Notes under the pieces: generated by a model
What the model saw: only the letters and a program-made list of their open reading frames with translations
The model's database searches: none
What the model was told of the DNA's origin: nothing
Translations under genes and position numbers: made by a program
From: Edaphobacter sp.
Lineage (GTDB): Bacteria > Acidobacteriota > Terriglobia > Terriglobales > Acidobacteriaceae
NCBI GenBank assembly: GCA_025462645.1
Contig: JAOAPB010000056.1
Span: forward strand, 19,112-83,111
Direction of reading: 5' to 3'
DNA length: 64,000 nucleotides
Shown: positions 1 to 8,277 of the stretch, in pieces
Numbering within the stretch: position 1 is the first letter of the stretch
How the letters are laid out: each line of letters begins with the position of its first letter

Positions 1-68
1 TGAAGTGATCAGCCTCCAACCTCTTTGTAGTAGCCACCTTCACACTCATAGCCGTTACACTGGCATTC

Positions 69-1460
69 ATGCTCGAGTGGATGCTCTTCCGCATAATCAT
101 GGTGGCCTTCTTCATTCTGGCCAGCAGCTTCTTCGTGGCTGCGGAGTTTGCCCTCGTCAGCGTCCGTGAGACCCGCATCCAGCAACTCATCGCCCATGGT
201 CGGCCCGGTGCCCGTACTGCCCTCCAGCTGAAGCACTCCATCGACGAGTTCCTCCCCGCCGTCCAGCTTGGAGTCACCATCGCTGGTCTGGCGCTCGGCT
301 GGATCGGCGAACCCGCCGTGGCCGACATGATTCTGCACTTTGCCGAGCAGTGGGTCCACACTCTCCCCCCGCACGCCGTCGTCTATGCCCACACCCTCGC
401 CGTCATCATCGCCTTCTCCCTCATCACCTACTTTGAGGTTCTCCTCGGCGAGCTCGTCCCCAAATCCCTCGCCCTCCAGCGCGCCGAGCGCATCGCACTC
501 GCCGTAGCCGGTCCCATGGACGTCTTCATCCGCATCACCCGCCCCGTCGTCAAGCTGATGAACGTCTCCGCCGCTGGAGTCCTCAAGCTCTTCCGCGCCC
601 CTCTCCGAGGCGAAGGCGCCGTCCACTCGCCCGAAGAGCTCAAGCTCATTGCTACCGCCACCCGTCGCATGGGCCTCCTCCCCGCCTTTCAGGAGGAGAT
701 CATCCACCGCGCCATCGAACTCAACCACGTCGTCGTCCGCGAGATCATGACCCCCCGCGGCAGAATATTCTCTCTCCCCGCCGATCTCTCCATCGAACAG
801 GCCAGCGCCCGCATCGTCGAGGAGCAGCACTCCCGCGTCCCCGTCTACGATCCCGTTAGCGGCCCCGAGAACATCATCGGCGTCGTCTACTCCAAGGACA
901 TCTCCCGCCTCATGCACTTCCGCTGCGTAGCTCTCTCACTCGGCGGCAAAGGCAGCTCCGGCCTCACCCTCCGCCAGGTCATGCGCGAGCTCACCTTCGT
1001 TCCCGAGACCAAGCTCGCCGTCGAACTCCTCCAGGAGTTCCAGGAGCGGCGCCGACACATCGCCATCGTCGTCGACGAGTTCGGGTCTATCGTCGGGATC
1101 GTGACCGCCGAAGACGCCCTTGAGCAGATCGTCGGCGAGCTCGATGACGAGTTCGACGTCGCCCGCACCTCGCTCCTCAGCACCACCGGCGTCATGTCCC
1201 TCGACGGCAGCATCCCCCTCCGCGACCTCGGCACCGAGCTCCACTGGACCTTTCCCCGCGAAGCTGGCGTCGAGACTCTCGCCGGCTTCCTCCTCGCCCA
1301 TCTCGGCCACATTCCCGCTGTGGGCGAGAGCTTCGAGTACGGCGGCCGCCGCTACACCGTCGCCGAGATGGCCGGCCGCCGCATCAGCCGCGTCAACGTC
1401 GAAGCCCTCACTCCCACGCCTGCTCCCCACGAAGACGAAAGCAGGAAAGCGACGCAATGA
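69..1460 (+). CDS. CNNM/CBS-domain membrane protein (hemolysin C / CorC-like family)
   Basis: A 463-residue membrane protein of the UPF0053/CNNM family, known for divalent cation transport or resistance. The N-terminal DUF21 region (about residues 1-190) has hydrophobic segments and the typical start FILASSFFVAAEFALV. A CBS pair follows (about 205-345), including REIMTPRG and IVVDEFGSIVGIVTAEDALE. The C-terminus (about 365-445) is a CorC/HlyC-type domain. Length fits the family. The stop overlaps the next ATG by 4 bp, suggesting co-transcription with the permease. The family is clear; the transported ion is not known. Confidence 0.9.
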   Translation: MLEWMLFRIIMVAFFILASSFFVAAEFALVSVRETRIQQLIAHGRPGARTALQLKHSIDEFLPAVQLGVTIAGLALGWIGEPAVADMILHFAEQWVHTLPPHAVVYAHTLAVIIAFSLITYFEVLLGELVPKSLALQRAERIALAVAGPMDVFIRITRPVVKLMNVSAAGVLKLFRAPLRGEGAVHSPEELKLIATATRRMGLLPAFQEEIIHRAIELNHVVVREIMTPRGRIFSLPADLSIEQASARIVEEQHSRVPVYDPVSGPENIIGVVYSKDISRLMHFRCVALSLGGKGSSGLTLRQVMRELTFVPETKLAVELLQEFQERRRHIAIVVDEFGSIVGIVTAEDALEQIVGELDDEFDVARTSLLSTTGVMSLDGSIPLRDLGTELHWTFPREAGVETLAGFLLAHLGHIPAVGESFEYGGRRYTVAEMAGRRISRVNVEALTPTPAPHEDESRKATQ

Positions 1461-2434
1461 CGACCGTCTCCGGCCCGCAAGCCCGCACGCGCACCGCCCT
1501 CTGGAAGCCCCTCCGCCGCATCCTCCTCACCCTCCCTGTCCTCTGGGTAGTCGTCTCCGTCGTCTTCTTCCTCATCCACCTCGTCCCCGGCGACCCCATC
1601 GTCCAGATGCTCGGCGAAGGCGCCACCGCCTCCGATATCGACGCCCTCCGCCACTCCTACGGCCTCGACGCCCCTCTCAGCCAGCAATACGCCCACTACT
1701 GGCACGGCATCCTCCACGCCGACCTCGGCCAATCCCTCCGGCTTCACGACTCCGTCACCCACCTCGTTCTCCAGCGCTACCCCTACACCCTGGCTCTCAC
1801 CCTCGCTTCCCTCCTCATCGGCGTAGCGATGGCCATACCCTCCGGCATCTGGTCTGCCCTCCACCGCAATCGCTGGCAGGACCGCACCCTCGGCGTCCTC
1901 TCGCTTGTCGGCCTCTCCTTCCCCAACTTCGCCCTCGGCCCGATCCTCATCATCGTCTTCTCGATCAACCTGGGCTGGCTCCCCGTCTCCACTGCAGGCA
2001 CCGGAGGCACAACCGACTTCCTTCTCCACCTCATCCTCCCCGCCATCACCCTCGGCCTCTCGCTCGCGGCTGTGATTACCCGAATGGTCCGCACCGCCAT
2101 GCTCGAAGAGCTAAGCCAGGACTACATCCGCACCGCCCGAGCCAAGGGCCTGTCCGAGAACAGAGTGGTGTACCGCCACGCCCTCCGCAACGCCCTCATC
2201 CCGGTCCTCACCGTCATCGGCCTCCAGTTCGGCAGTCTTCTAGCGGGCGCAATCGTCACCGAGACCATCTTCAGCTGGCCCGGCATCGGCCGCCTCACCT
2301 TGTCCGCCATCTCCAATCGCGACTATGCTCTGGTCCAGGGATGCATCCTCGCCGTCGGCCTCACCTACGTCGCCGTAAACCTCCTCACCGACGTCGCCTA
2401 CACCATCGCCAACCCCCGCATGCGCAGCGAATAG
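1457..2434 (+). CDS. ABC transporter permease, DppB/OppB family
   Basis: A 325-residue inner-membrane permease of the dipeptide/oligopeptide/nickel family. It has an N-terminal membrane anchor ending in HLVPGDPI and the conserved periplasmic segment YGLDAPLSQQYAHYW. The binding-protein-dependent transport domain contains the EAA-loop-like stretch DYIRTARAKGLSE, which contacts the ATPase subunit. The start overlaps the upstream stop (ATGA). Its expected partner, a DppC-type permease, lies on the opposite strand at 4213-5082. No ATPase or solute-binding protein is in the window. Substrate unknown. Confidence 0.92.
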   Translation: MTTVSGPQARTRTALWKPLRRILLTLPVLWVVVSVVFFLIHLVPGDPIVQMLGEGATASDIDALRHSYGLDAPLSQQYAHYWHGILHADLGQSLRLHDSVTHLVLQRYPYTLALTLASLLIGVAMAIPSGIWSALHRNRWQDRTLGVLSLVGLSFPNFALGPILIIVFSINLGWLPVSTAGTGGTTDFLLHLILPAITLGLSLAAVITRMVRTAMLEELSQDYIRTARAKGLSENRVVYRHALRNALIPVLTVIGLQFGSLLAGAIVTETIFSWPGIGRLTLSAISNRDYALVQGCILAVGLTYVAVNLLTDVAYTIANPRMRSE

Positions 2435-2453
2435 CGCAGCCACAAGGAAAGCC

Positions 2454-3068
2454 ATGAGACCCTCCCTGAAGACCTGCTTCGCTGTCATAACCCTGCTCGC
2501 TCTCTCGGCAATCGTCTATGCCCAGACCGAGCCCACCACCCCTGCCGCCCAGGCCTTCCACGACACCCGCCACGGCGTCTCCTTCCAGATCCCTGCCGCC
2601 TGGAACCTCAGCCGCAAGGACTCCGACCTCAGCACCTTCAACCTCGACGCCCGCACCGCCCCCAAAAACGCCCAGCTGCGCGCCGTAGCCGACATCGCCT
2701 TCAACCCCTACCCCCGCTCCACCTTCACCGGAGCCTTCTTCTACTTCAGCATCACCCCTAAGACCACCCCTGCGGCGTGCGCCCAGCAGGCCTCCGCACA
2801 AGCCCCCCGCACCGTCACCACCGCCCGGATCGGGGGCATCCCCTTCACCCATGGCTACGACGAGCACGGCGGCATCTGCACCGAGTCCCGCGATGAGATC
2901 TACACCGCCCAGCGCAACAATGCCTGCTACCGCTTCGATCTCATCATCAACACCTTCTGCGGGGGCGACGCCGGAGCCGGAGCCCGCGACATCACCCCTC
3001 GTGAGCTAGAATTCGTCCGCAGGCGGATGCAGGCCATCCTCGACTCCGTCCGCTTCGACGCTAAATAA
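2454..3068 (+). CDS. secreted protein of unknown function
   Basis: A 204-residue protein with an N-terminal signal peptide (MRPSLKTCFAVITLLALSAI, cleavage probably after VYAQ). The mature part contains RHGVSFQIPAAWNLSRKDS, which resembles the beta-rich fold of small secreted proteins that begin with a GFSFQ/YP-type motif, and four cysteines (CAQQ, CTES, CYRF, CGGD). It starts 20 bp after the permease gene and may be in the same transcript. Its 3' end overlaps the convergent phosphoesterase gene by 8 bp. I do not recognise a specific function. Confidence 0.75.
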   Translation: MRPSLKTCFAVITLLALSAIVYAQTEPTTPAAQAFHDTRHGVSFQIPAAWNLSRKDSDLSTFNLDARTAPKNAQLRAVADIAFNPYPRSTFTGAFFYFSITPKTTPAACAQQASAQAPRTVTTARIGGIPFTHGYDEHGGICTESRDEIYTAQRNNACYRFDLIINTFCGGDAGAGARDITPRELEFVRRRMQAILDSVRFDAK

Positions 3069-3516
3069 TCTCTACTATCCGAGCCGAAACCCCACCCTCA
3101 CCCACAGTCACCAGCGCCACCGTAACCGCCAGATTGAATCGCCGCGGCCCCGCGCTCCCCGGATTCAGATACATCACGCCCTGCCTCGCTTCGATCGAAG
3201 GCTTATGCGAGTGCCCGCTCACCACCACTGCCACTCCGGCCGCCTCCGGCTTGATATCCAGATCACGCACCGAGTGCACCAGGTAGAACAGCTTGCCCGA
3301 GAGCTCCACGACATCGGTAGCCGGAAGCTCCGCGCAAGCTCCTCCCACATCCACATTCCCGCGGATAGCCGTCACCGGAGCGATCTCCCGCAGCACATCG
3401 AGTATCGCCGGATCGCCCACATCCCCCGCGTGAAGAATATGCTCCGCCTCAGCCAGAGCCACCAGCGCCTCCGGCCGCAACAATCCATGCGTATCGGAGA
3501 TAACCCCAACCAGCAT
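3061..3516 (-). CDS. YfcE/MJ0936-type metallophosphoesterase
   Basis: A 151-residue calcineurin-like phosphoesterase. Metal-binding motifs are visible in order: D-x-H in VISDTHG near residue 8, GDVGD near 35, the GNVD motif near 53, and the GHSHKP motif near 101, followed by YLNPGSAGPRRF. This is the compact YfcE class, which hydrolyses phosphodiesters in the cytoplasm with two bound metal ions. Length (about 150-165) is normal. It lies 13 bp downstream of the gene at 3530-4009 on the same strand, so the two may be co-transcribed. Physiological substrate unknown. Confidence 0.9.
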   Translation of the reverse strand: MLVGVISDTHGLLRPEALVALAEAEHILHAGDVGDPAILDVLREIAPVTAIRGNVDVGGACAELPATDVVELSGKLFYLVHSVRDLDIKPEAAGVAVVVSGHSHKPSIEARQGVMYLNPGSAGPRRFNLAVTVALVTVGEGGVSARIVEII

Positions 3517-3529
3517 CGCCTACGCCCGT

Positions 3530-4009
3530 CTAACCCAGCTTGAGGCTCTGCAGCGAAGCATAGCTCTGGCTCAATGCAGGATCGTGGCTCCGGTCCGGAT
3601 CGATCCGCACCTCCAGCGTCGTAACCCCCTGCAGGTCCACGGTGAAGTCTTCGATCTCCTCCGTCGTCCCATTCGGGCTGAAGTTCCACTGCTGCCGCAC
3701 CACCTCGCGCAGCTCCTTGCCCGAGCCGGCAAACACGGCGAACTCCTGCGAGCGCTCCGACTCCCGATCGACGAAGTGGAGCTGAATCCTCCGAATCGCC
3801 AGCGGCTCGTCGAAGTGCAGCCGAATCACCTGCGGCCCGGTAACAGCCGCTCGCCAGCCCGTCGTCACCGCCTTCCCCAGAGCATGTTCAATCGGGAAGT
3901 CCTCGGTCTCAGACGTAATCTCTACCCGTGCGATCCGTTCCAGGTCCCGCCATGGTCCCGCAATCGGAGTCGTCGCCGCCGCGTTTGGTGCAATGATGCT
4001 CTTCCGCAT
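3530..4009 (-). CDS. discoidin-like (F5/8 type C-like) domain protein, unknown function
   Basis: A protein of about 159 residues from the ATG giving MRKSIIAPN; an in-frame start 30 bp upstream (MLGAEAGG) is possible. The core reads as a beta-sandwich: IRLHFDEPLAIRRIQLHFVD, EFAVFAGSG and a C-terminal TTLEVRIDPDRS. This pattern is typical of discoidin-like carbohydrate-binding modules that stand alone in Acidobacteriota. There is no signal peptide and no catalytic motif. It precedes the phosphoesterase on the same strand. The fold assignment is an inference from the pattern of strands. Confidence 0.65.
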   Translation of the reverse strand: MRKSIIAPNAAATTPIAGPWRDLERIARVEITSETEDFPIEHALGKAVTTGWRAAVTGPQVIRLHFDEPLAIRRIQLHFVDRESERSQEFAVFAGSGKELREVVRQQWNFSPNGTTEEIEDFTVDLQGVTTLEVRIDPDRSHDPALSQSYASLQSLKLG

Positions 4010-4108
4010 AGTCTCGCCACCTGCCTCAGCGCCAAGCATATCTGATTACCACCACCGCTGCGTAACCGCTGCCGCTCCTTTGCCCCAACCACCTGTACCC
4101 GTCTCACC

Positions 4109-4190
4109 CTAAAGAATCGTCATTTCGACCGGAGGTGGCGCACTTTGCCGCCGCAGCGGAGAAATCCGCTTCTCTACCCCACATCTCATT
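4109..4190. repeat. dispersed intergenic repeat (GTCATTTCGACCGGAG type)
   Basis: The intergenic stretch starting AATCGTCATTTCGACCGGAG and running through GCAGCGGAGAAATCCGCTTC resembles a short repeat that I associate with many intergenic positions in acidobacterial genomes. It lies between the convergent ends of the DUF-like gene and the permease region and has no coding potential of its own. The assignment rests on memory of the motif, not on a second full copy in this window. Confidence 0.4.
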
Positions 4191-4212
4191 CCAGCCCATA
4201 CAGCGCCCTTGT

Positions 4213-5082
4213 TTATAACCCAGCCGACAACCGAGTCCGCGGATCGAGATAATCCCGCAGCGCATCCCCGATGAAGTTGAACGAGAGCACGCAAAGCATC
4301 ACCGCCATCGCCGGAAAAAACACAAGGTGTGGCGAGTCGAAGAGATGCGATCGCGCATCGTTCAGCATCGATCCCCAGCTTGCGGCCGGAGCCGGAACCC
4401 CAAGCCCCAGGAAGCTCAACGTAGCCTCCGCCATCACAGCCGTCGCCATCCCAATGGCTGCCTGCACAATCAGAGGTTGCAGGATATTCGGCAGCACATG
4501 CCGCCACATAATCCGAAGATCCGAAGCCCCCAGCGCCCGAGCCGCCTCCACGAACTCGCGCTCCTTCACCGCCATCACCTGCCCCCGCACCAGCCTCGCA
4601 TAGCCTACCCACCCCGAGATCGCCAGCGCCAGGATCACATTCCCCAGCCCCGGTCCCATGAACGCGACAAACGCAATCGCCAGTAGAATTCCCGGCAGCG
4701 CCAGAAACGCATTCGTCACATACACATTCAATACCGTGTCGGTCCACCCGCCATAGAATCCGGCCAACCCTCCAGCCACCAGCCCCAGTGCCAGCGACAA
4801 CCCCACCACACTCACCGCGACGATCATCGAGATCCGCGCGCCATACAAGGTCCGCGAGAGAATGTCCCGCCCCAGTTCATCCGTCCCAAACCAATGCGCC
4901 GAACTCGGTCCCACTAACCGCCCAGTCAAATCCAGCTGCGCCGGATCCTGCGGAGCCAGCCACGGCGCAAACACCGCGCACACCAAAAAGATAGTCAGCA
5001 GCGCGACACCCACCGCCGCCAAAGGCTGCCGCCTCGCCCGCTCCATCATCCCGGTACTCGACCGCATCGCATCAACGCTCAT
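4213..5082 (-). CDS. ABC transporter permease, DppC/OppC family
   Basis: About 289 residues from the ATG giving MSVDAMRSS; an upstream in-frame ATG at 5112 would add ten residues. It has an N-terminal OppC_N anchor (ALLTIFLVCAVFAPWLAPQD), the conserved HWFGTDELGRDILSR segment, six predicted membrane segments and the EAA-type loop EFVEAARALGASDLRI. It ends YLDPRTRL, typical of DppC. It should pair with the DppB-type permease at 1457-2434, although that gene is on the other strand and 1.8 kb away. Substrate probably a peptide or nickel; not determinable here. Confidence 0.9.
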   Translation of the reverse strand: MSVDAMRSSTGMMERARRQPLAAVGVALLTIFLVCAVFAPWLAPQDPAQLDLTGRLVGPSSAHWFGTDELGRDILSRTLYGARISMIVAVSVVGLSLALGLVAGGLAGFYGGWTDTVLNVYVTNAFLALPGILLAIAFVAFMGPGLGNVILALAISGWVGYARLVRGQVMAVKEREFVEAARALGASDLRIMWRHVLPNILQPLIVQAAIGMATAVMAEATLSFLGLGVPAPAASWGSMLNDARSHLFDSPHLVFFPAMAVMLCVLSFNFIGDALRDYLDPRTRLSAGL

Positions 5083-5133
5083 CCAGTCCCAGCATGAAGC
5101 CACACAACCCATACATGCAAGGGGAGATTTACA

Positions 5134-5619
5134 TCACAGGAGGCCGTACATGACGTAGGCATCGATATAGCCGACAGTAGGGTGTAAGAACGCCTTCGGG
5201 AGACGCCCGACGACATCAAATCCCAAGCTCTCCCACAGCCGTACCGCTCTTTCGTTGGTGCTCACCACAAAATTGAATTGCATGGCTCGAAATCCTCGTG
5301 CCCTCGCATGGTCGAGAGAGTGCGTGCACATGGCCCGGGCCACCCCTTGACCGGTGGCGGCAGCGGCAGTCATGTAGCCGCAGTTGGCGACATGGGAGCC
5401 GCCGCCGCTTTGATTCGGGCGGATGTAATACGTTCCAATGACCTCTCCATCCTCCTCGGCCACAAAGACTTCATGGCCGGTCGACAGCCAATAGGCGAGA
5501 GCCTCTTCTCGACCCATATCGCGGGATAAAGTGTAGGTGTCCCCGGCTCGAATCACAGGTTCAAGAATTGCCCAGATTGCCTCTGCGTCGTTGGAGCGAG
5601 CCGCACGAATAGTCAGCAT
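5134..5619 (-). CDS. GNAT-family N-acetyltransferase
   Basis: A 161-residue GCN5-related acetyltransferase with the single-domain layout. It starts LTIRAARSNDAEAIWAILEP, typical of acyl-CoA N-acyltransferases. Motif A is visible as YMTAAAATGQGVARAMCTHS, a variant of the acetyl-CoA pyrophosphate loop Q/R-x-x-G-x-G/A. The substrate-side strand ends NFVVSTNERAVRLWESLGF. It transfers acetyl from acetyl-CoA to an amine of an unknown small molecule or protein. It reads away from the epimerase gene, with an AT-rich 300-bp spacer between them. Confidence 0.88.
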   Translation of the reverse strand: MLTIRAARSNDAEAIWAILEPVIRAGDTYTLSRDMGREEALAYWLSTGHEVFVAEEDGEVIGTYYIRPNQSGGGSHVANCGYMTAAAATGQGVARAMCTHSLDHARARGFRAMQFNFVVSTNERAVRLWESLGFDVVGRLPKAFLHPTVGYIDAYVMYGLL

Positions 5620-5918
5620 GGTTTATGGTGACACGGTCTTATTGCAACCAAACATGCCTTGCTAAATAAATTATAAACATAATTAAATCAGTGGTATAGA
5701 ATTAATAATTCATGTAAATCGTGAACTATAATCTATCGAAAATAATTCATGTGCCGGCAACATCCCCAACCCTTTGCGCTCTTGACATATACGTCGCGCA
5801 AAAGCAGACTTTAGATAGGGAAGCTACGCAGCTTCCCGGGTAACAATCGTCGGCAACACACGCTGCTTCAATGGGTAACCAATCGCAACACCAGAAATAA
5901 AAGGAGCCCTCCCCCCTC
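5620..5918. promoter_or_regulatory. AT-rich intergenic spacer with hairpin upstream of the epimerase gene
   Basis: This 299-bp gap between divergent genes contains a strikingly AT-rich stretch (about 5650-5750) in otherwise GC-rich DNA, as expected for divergent promoters or UP elements. A perfect 8-bp inverted repeat, GGGAAGCT-acgc-AGCTTCCC, lies at 5818-5837. A TTGACA hexamer (near 5783) precedes it. A purine-rich GGAG lies just before the ATG at 5919. No coding sequence is supported here. Confidence 0.45.
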
Positions 5919-6908
5919 ATGAAACTCCAAGGACAAAAGGCCGTAGTATGCGGTGCCGGTGGATTCATCGGCGGACATCTCGTTCAAAGCCTGATCGCCA
6001 ATGGCGTCGAAGTCATCCGCGCCGTCGACATCAAACCGCTCGACGAGTGGTATCAGATCACCAAAGGCGTTGAAAGTCTCTCGCTCGACCTCAAGGACAA
6101 GGACAGCTGCCAGAAGGCGGCCAAGGGCACAAATGCCGTCTTCCAGCTCGCCGCCGACATGGGAGGCATGGGTTTCATCGAGAACAACAAAGCTCTCTGC
6201 ATGCTCTCCGTCCTCACCAACACCCATATGCTCATGGCCGCTCGCGACCAGGGTGTCGAGCGCTTCTTCTACTCCTCCTCCGCCTGCGTCTACAACGCCG
6301 AAAAGCAGACCAACCCCGACGTCGTAGCCCTCAAGGAAGAGGACGCCTATCCTGCTCTCCCCGAGGATGGCTACGGATGGGAGAAGCTCTTCAGCGAGCG
6401 CATGTGCCGCCACTTTGAAGAGGACTACGGCCTCCAGACCCGCGTCGCACGTTACCACAACGTCTATGGACCCCTCGGCACCTGGACCGGTGGCCGTGAA
6501 AAGGCCCCCGCCGCCGTCTGCCGCAAGGTCCTCGAGGCCAAGCTCTCCGGCAAGCACGAGATCGAGATATGGGGAGACGGCAAGCAGACCCGCTCCTTCA
6601 TGTACATCGACGACTGCACCAAGGGCTCCCAGATGATCTACGAGAGCGAGATCCACGAGCCCCTCAACCTCGGCTCCGACGAGCTCGTGACCATCAATCA
6701 GCTGGTCGACATCGTCGAAGAGATCGCAGGCGTCAAGCTCAAGCGCAACTACAACCTTGGGGCTCCCAAGGGTGTCAACGGGCGCAACAGCGACAACACG
6801 CTGATCAAGGAGAAGCTCGACTGGGCGCCCTCCATCAGCCTTCGCGAGGGCATGGCCAAGACCTACGCCTGGATCGAGAGCGAGATGCTCGTCGGGGCCG
6901 CAAAGTAA
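5919..6908 (+). CDS. NAD-dependent epimerase, GDP-mannose 3,5-epimerase-like
   Basis: A 329-residue extended short-chain dehydrogenase. The Rossmann NAD motif GAGGFIGG lies near residue 12, and the catalytic Y-x-x-x-K is in DGYGWEKL. The segments YSSSACVYN, HNVYGPLGTWTGGREKAPAA and RSFMYIDDC closely match plant-type GDP-mannose 3,5-epimerases, which convert GDP-D-mannose to GDP-L-galactose or GDP-gulose. In bacteria such enzymes supply activated sugars for envelope polysaccharide. The glycosyltransferase 300 bp downstream fits that role. A strong hairpin follows the stop. The exact nucleotide-sugar substrate is inferred from these motifs. Confidence 0.88.
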   Translation: MKLQGQKAVVCGAGGFIGGHLVQSLIANGVEVIRAVDIKPLDEWYQITKGVESLSLDLKDKDSCQKAAKGTNAVFQLAADMGGMGFIENNKALCMLSVLTNTHMLMAARDQGVERFFYSSSACVYNAEKQTNPDVVALKEEDAYPALPEDGYGWEKLFSERMCRHFEEDYGLQTRVARYHNVYGPLGTWTGGREKAPAAVCRKVLEAKLSGKHEIEIWGDGKQTRSFMYIDDCTKGSQMIYESEIHEPLNLGSDELVTINQLVDIVEEIAGVKLKRNYNLGAPKGVNGRNSDNTLIKEKLDWAPSISLREGMAKTYAWIESEMLVGAAK

Positions 6909-6923
6909 CTTCCAACCAGGCTA

Positions 6924-6949
6924 CCCACGTCCGGATCCTCGGACGTGGG
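6924..6949 (+). terminator. hairpin terminator after the epimerase gene
   Basis: A perfect 10-bp inverted repeat, CCCACGTCCG-gatcct-CGGACGTGGG, begins 15 bp after the epimerase stop codon. No long T-run follows, so it is either a weak intrinsic terminator or a 3'-end stabilising hairpin. Confidence 0.6.
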
Positions 6950-6957
6950 CCTGTCAA

Positions 6958-7001
6958 AGTCAAAACGGCTCAGTGGGCTTGCCATAGTCAAACGGCTCAG
7001 T
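6958..7001. repeat. short direct repeat, AGTCAAA(A)CGGCTCAGT twice
   Basis: The 17-bp and 16-bp copies at 6958-6974 and 6986-7001 differ by one A. They lie in the non-coding gap between the epimerase and the glycosyltransferase. No function can be assigned. Confidence 0.5.
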
Positions 7002-7080
7002 TGATGTTGTGTTGCATAGCTTCAACTAGAAGTCGTTGCCACTAGAGTCTTTGCAATTAGAAGTCATCGTAATTAGCAGC

Positions 7081-7110
7081 CGTCATTCTGAGCGAAGCGA
7101 AGAACCCCCG
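7081..7110. repeat. dispersed acidobacterial repeat (GTCATTCTGAGCGAAGCGAAG type)
   Basis: The stretch CGTCATTCTGAGCGAAGCGA and the following AGAACCCCC match a short intergenic repeat I know from many acidobacterial genomes, often seen beside gene ends. It is non-coding here and supports the taxonomic reading of the window. Confidence 0.5.
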
Positions 7111-7224
7111 TATTTCGTTTGGAGCGCCATGACTACACCATCATTGCAGTGCTCTACCCTGGGCTTTCTCTCTGTAGCCGCAATCTGATTCCTTCATCAC
7201 CTTCCTTTAGCCACGGAGGTACGT

Positions 7225-8010
7225 TTGCCGAAAACCGACTCACTCTCGACCGCCGCCAGCTATCACCGCATCCTGGGAATCGAGTTCTTCGACGGCACCG
7301 CAAAGGCAGCGATCGCGAAGATGCGCACCGGCGGCCTGCTCGTCGTTCCGGCCGCTCCCGCCTTGAAGGACCTCGACCGCAGCCCGGACTATCGCGAATC
7401 GCTCCTCAACGCGGACCTCGCCATCACCGACTCCGCCTTCATGGTCCTCATCTGGAACGGGCTCCAACGAGCCTCGATCCGTCGCCTCTCCGGCCTTGAG
7501 TACCTCCGCGAACTCCTCCTCGAGTCCGACGTCCGCCAGCCCGGCAACACGCTCTGGATCATGGCCAGCCCCGTCAGCGCGAGACGTAATCTCACCTGGC
7601 TCGCAGAGCAGGGAATCGACATACCCGAAGACAACATCTACATGGCTCCCATGTACGGTCCAGTCATCGAAGACGTCGCTCTCCTCGAGCGCCTCAATCG
7701 ACTCCGCCCCCAGCACGTCATCGTGACCGTAGGCGGCGGAACCCAGGAGCGCCTCGGCCTCTACCTCAAGCGCAGCCTGACCTACCTTCCAGCGATCCAC
7801 TGCATCGGCGCCGCCATCGCCTTCCTCAGCGGCGATCAGGTCCACATCCCCGTCTGGGCCGACAAGTTCTACCTTGGCTGGCTCTTCCGGTCCCTCTCCG
7901 AGCCCAAGCGCTACATCCCCCGCTACTGGGACGCGCGCAAGCTCTTCGCCCTCATGCTCCGCAATCGAGGCAACCTCCCGGCCCTCAAACCGGCCCCAAA
8001 AAATAGTTGA
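7225..8010 (+). CDS. WecG/TagA/CpsF-family glycosyltransferase
   Basis: A 261-residue GT26-family glycosyltransferase, which transfers a sugar from a UDP-sugar to a lipid-linked acceptor during surface polysaccharide or teichoic acid-type synthesis. Family features are the N-terminal VVPAAPALKDL and LLNADLAITDSAFMV segments, the middle GPVIEDVALLERLNRLRPQH, and a C-terminal VGGGTQERLGLYL followed by GAAIAFLSG. The start is a TTG, chosen because GGAGGT (7215-7220) lies just upstream and no ATG fits the conserved N-terminus. It probably acts with the upstream GDP-sugar epimerase in exopolysaccharide synthesis. Confidence 0.85.
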   Translation: MPKTDSLSTAASYHRILGIEFFDGTAKAAIAKMRTGGLLVVPAAPALKDLDRSPDYRESLLNADLAITDSAFMVLIWNGLQRASIRRLSGLEYLRELLLESDVRQPGNTLWIMASPVSARRNLTWLAEQGIDIPEDNIYMAPMYGPVIEDVALLERLNRLRPQHVIVTVGGGTQERLGLYLKRSLTYLPAIHCIGAAIAFLSGDQVHIPVWADKFYLGWLFRSLSEPKRYIPRYWDARKLFALMLRNRGNLPALKPAPKNS

Positions 8011-8277
8011 AAAAAAGTGGCATGATTTTAGATCGACAAAAGTGACCGTTCGCCGTCCATCTTAGCCACGCACTTCACCACAGCATCACCACGATTTACC
8101 GTCGTCTAAACGCCGAAAAACCGCAAAACCCCAGCAAAAACCACATCGCATCACCCCCAACTTTTTTTGCCCACCACGCAGAAAAATCTGCCCCAAAAGT
8201 GGGATTACCCCCAGCTCTCCCTCTCCCTAGCATTGAGAGAAATGCGGTCGATATACCGCTAAGGGGCTCGATCTTCA

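Noticed and set aside
1120..2457. Long + strand open frame of 445 codons overlapping the CNNM and DppB genes
   Set aside because: Composition is dominated by Pro, Arg, Ser and His as expected from an off-frame reading of GC-rich DNA, and two well-recognised genes occupy the same bases.
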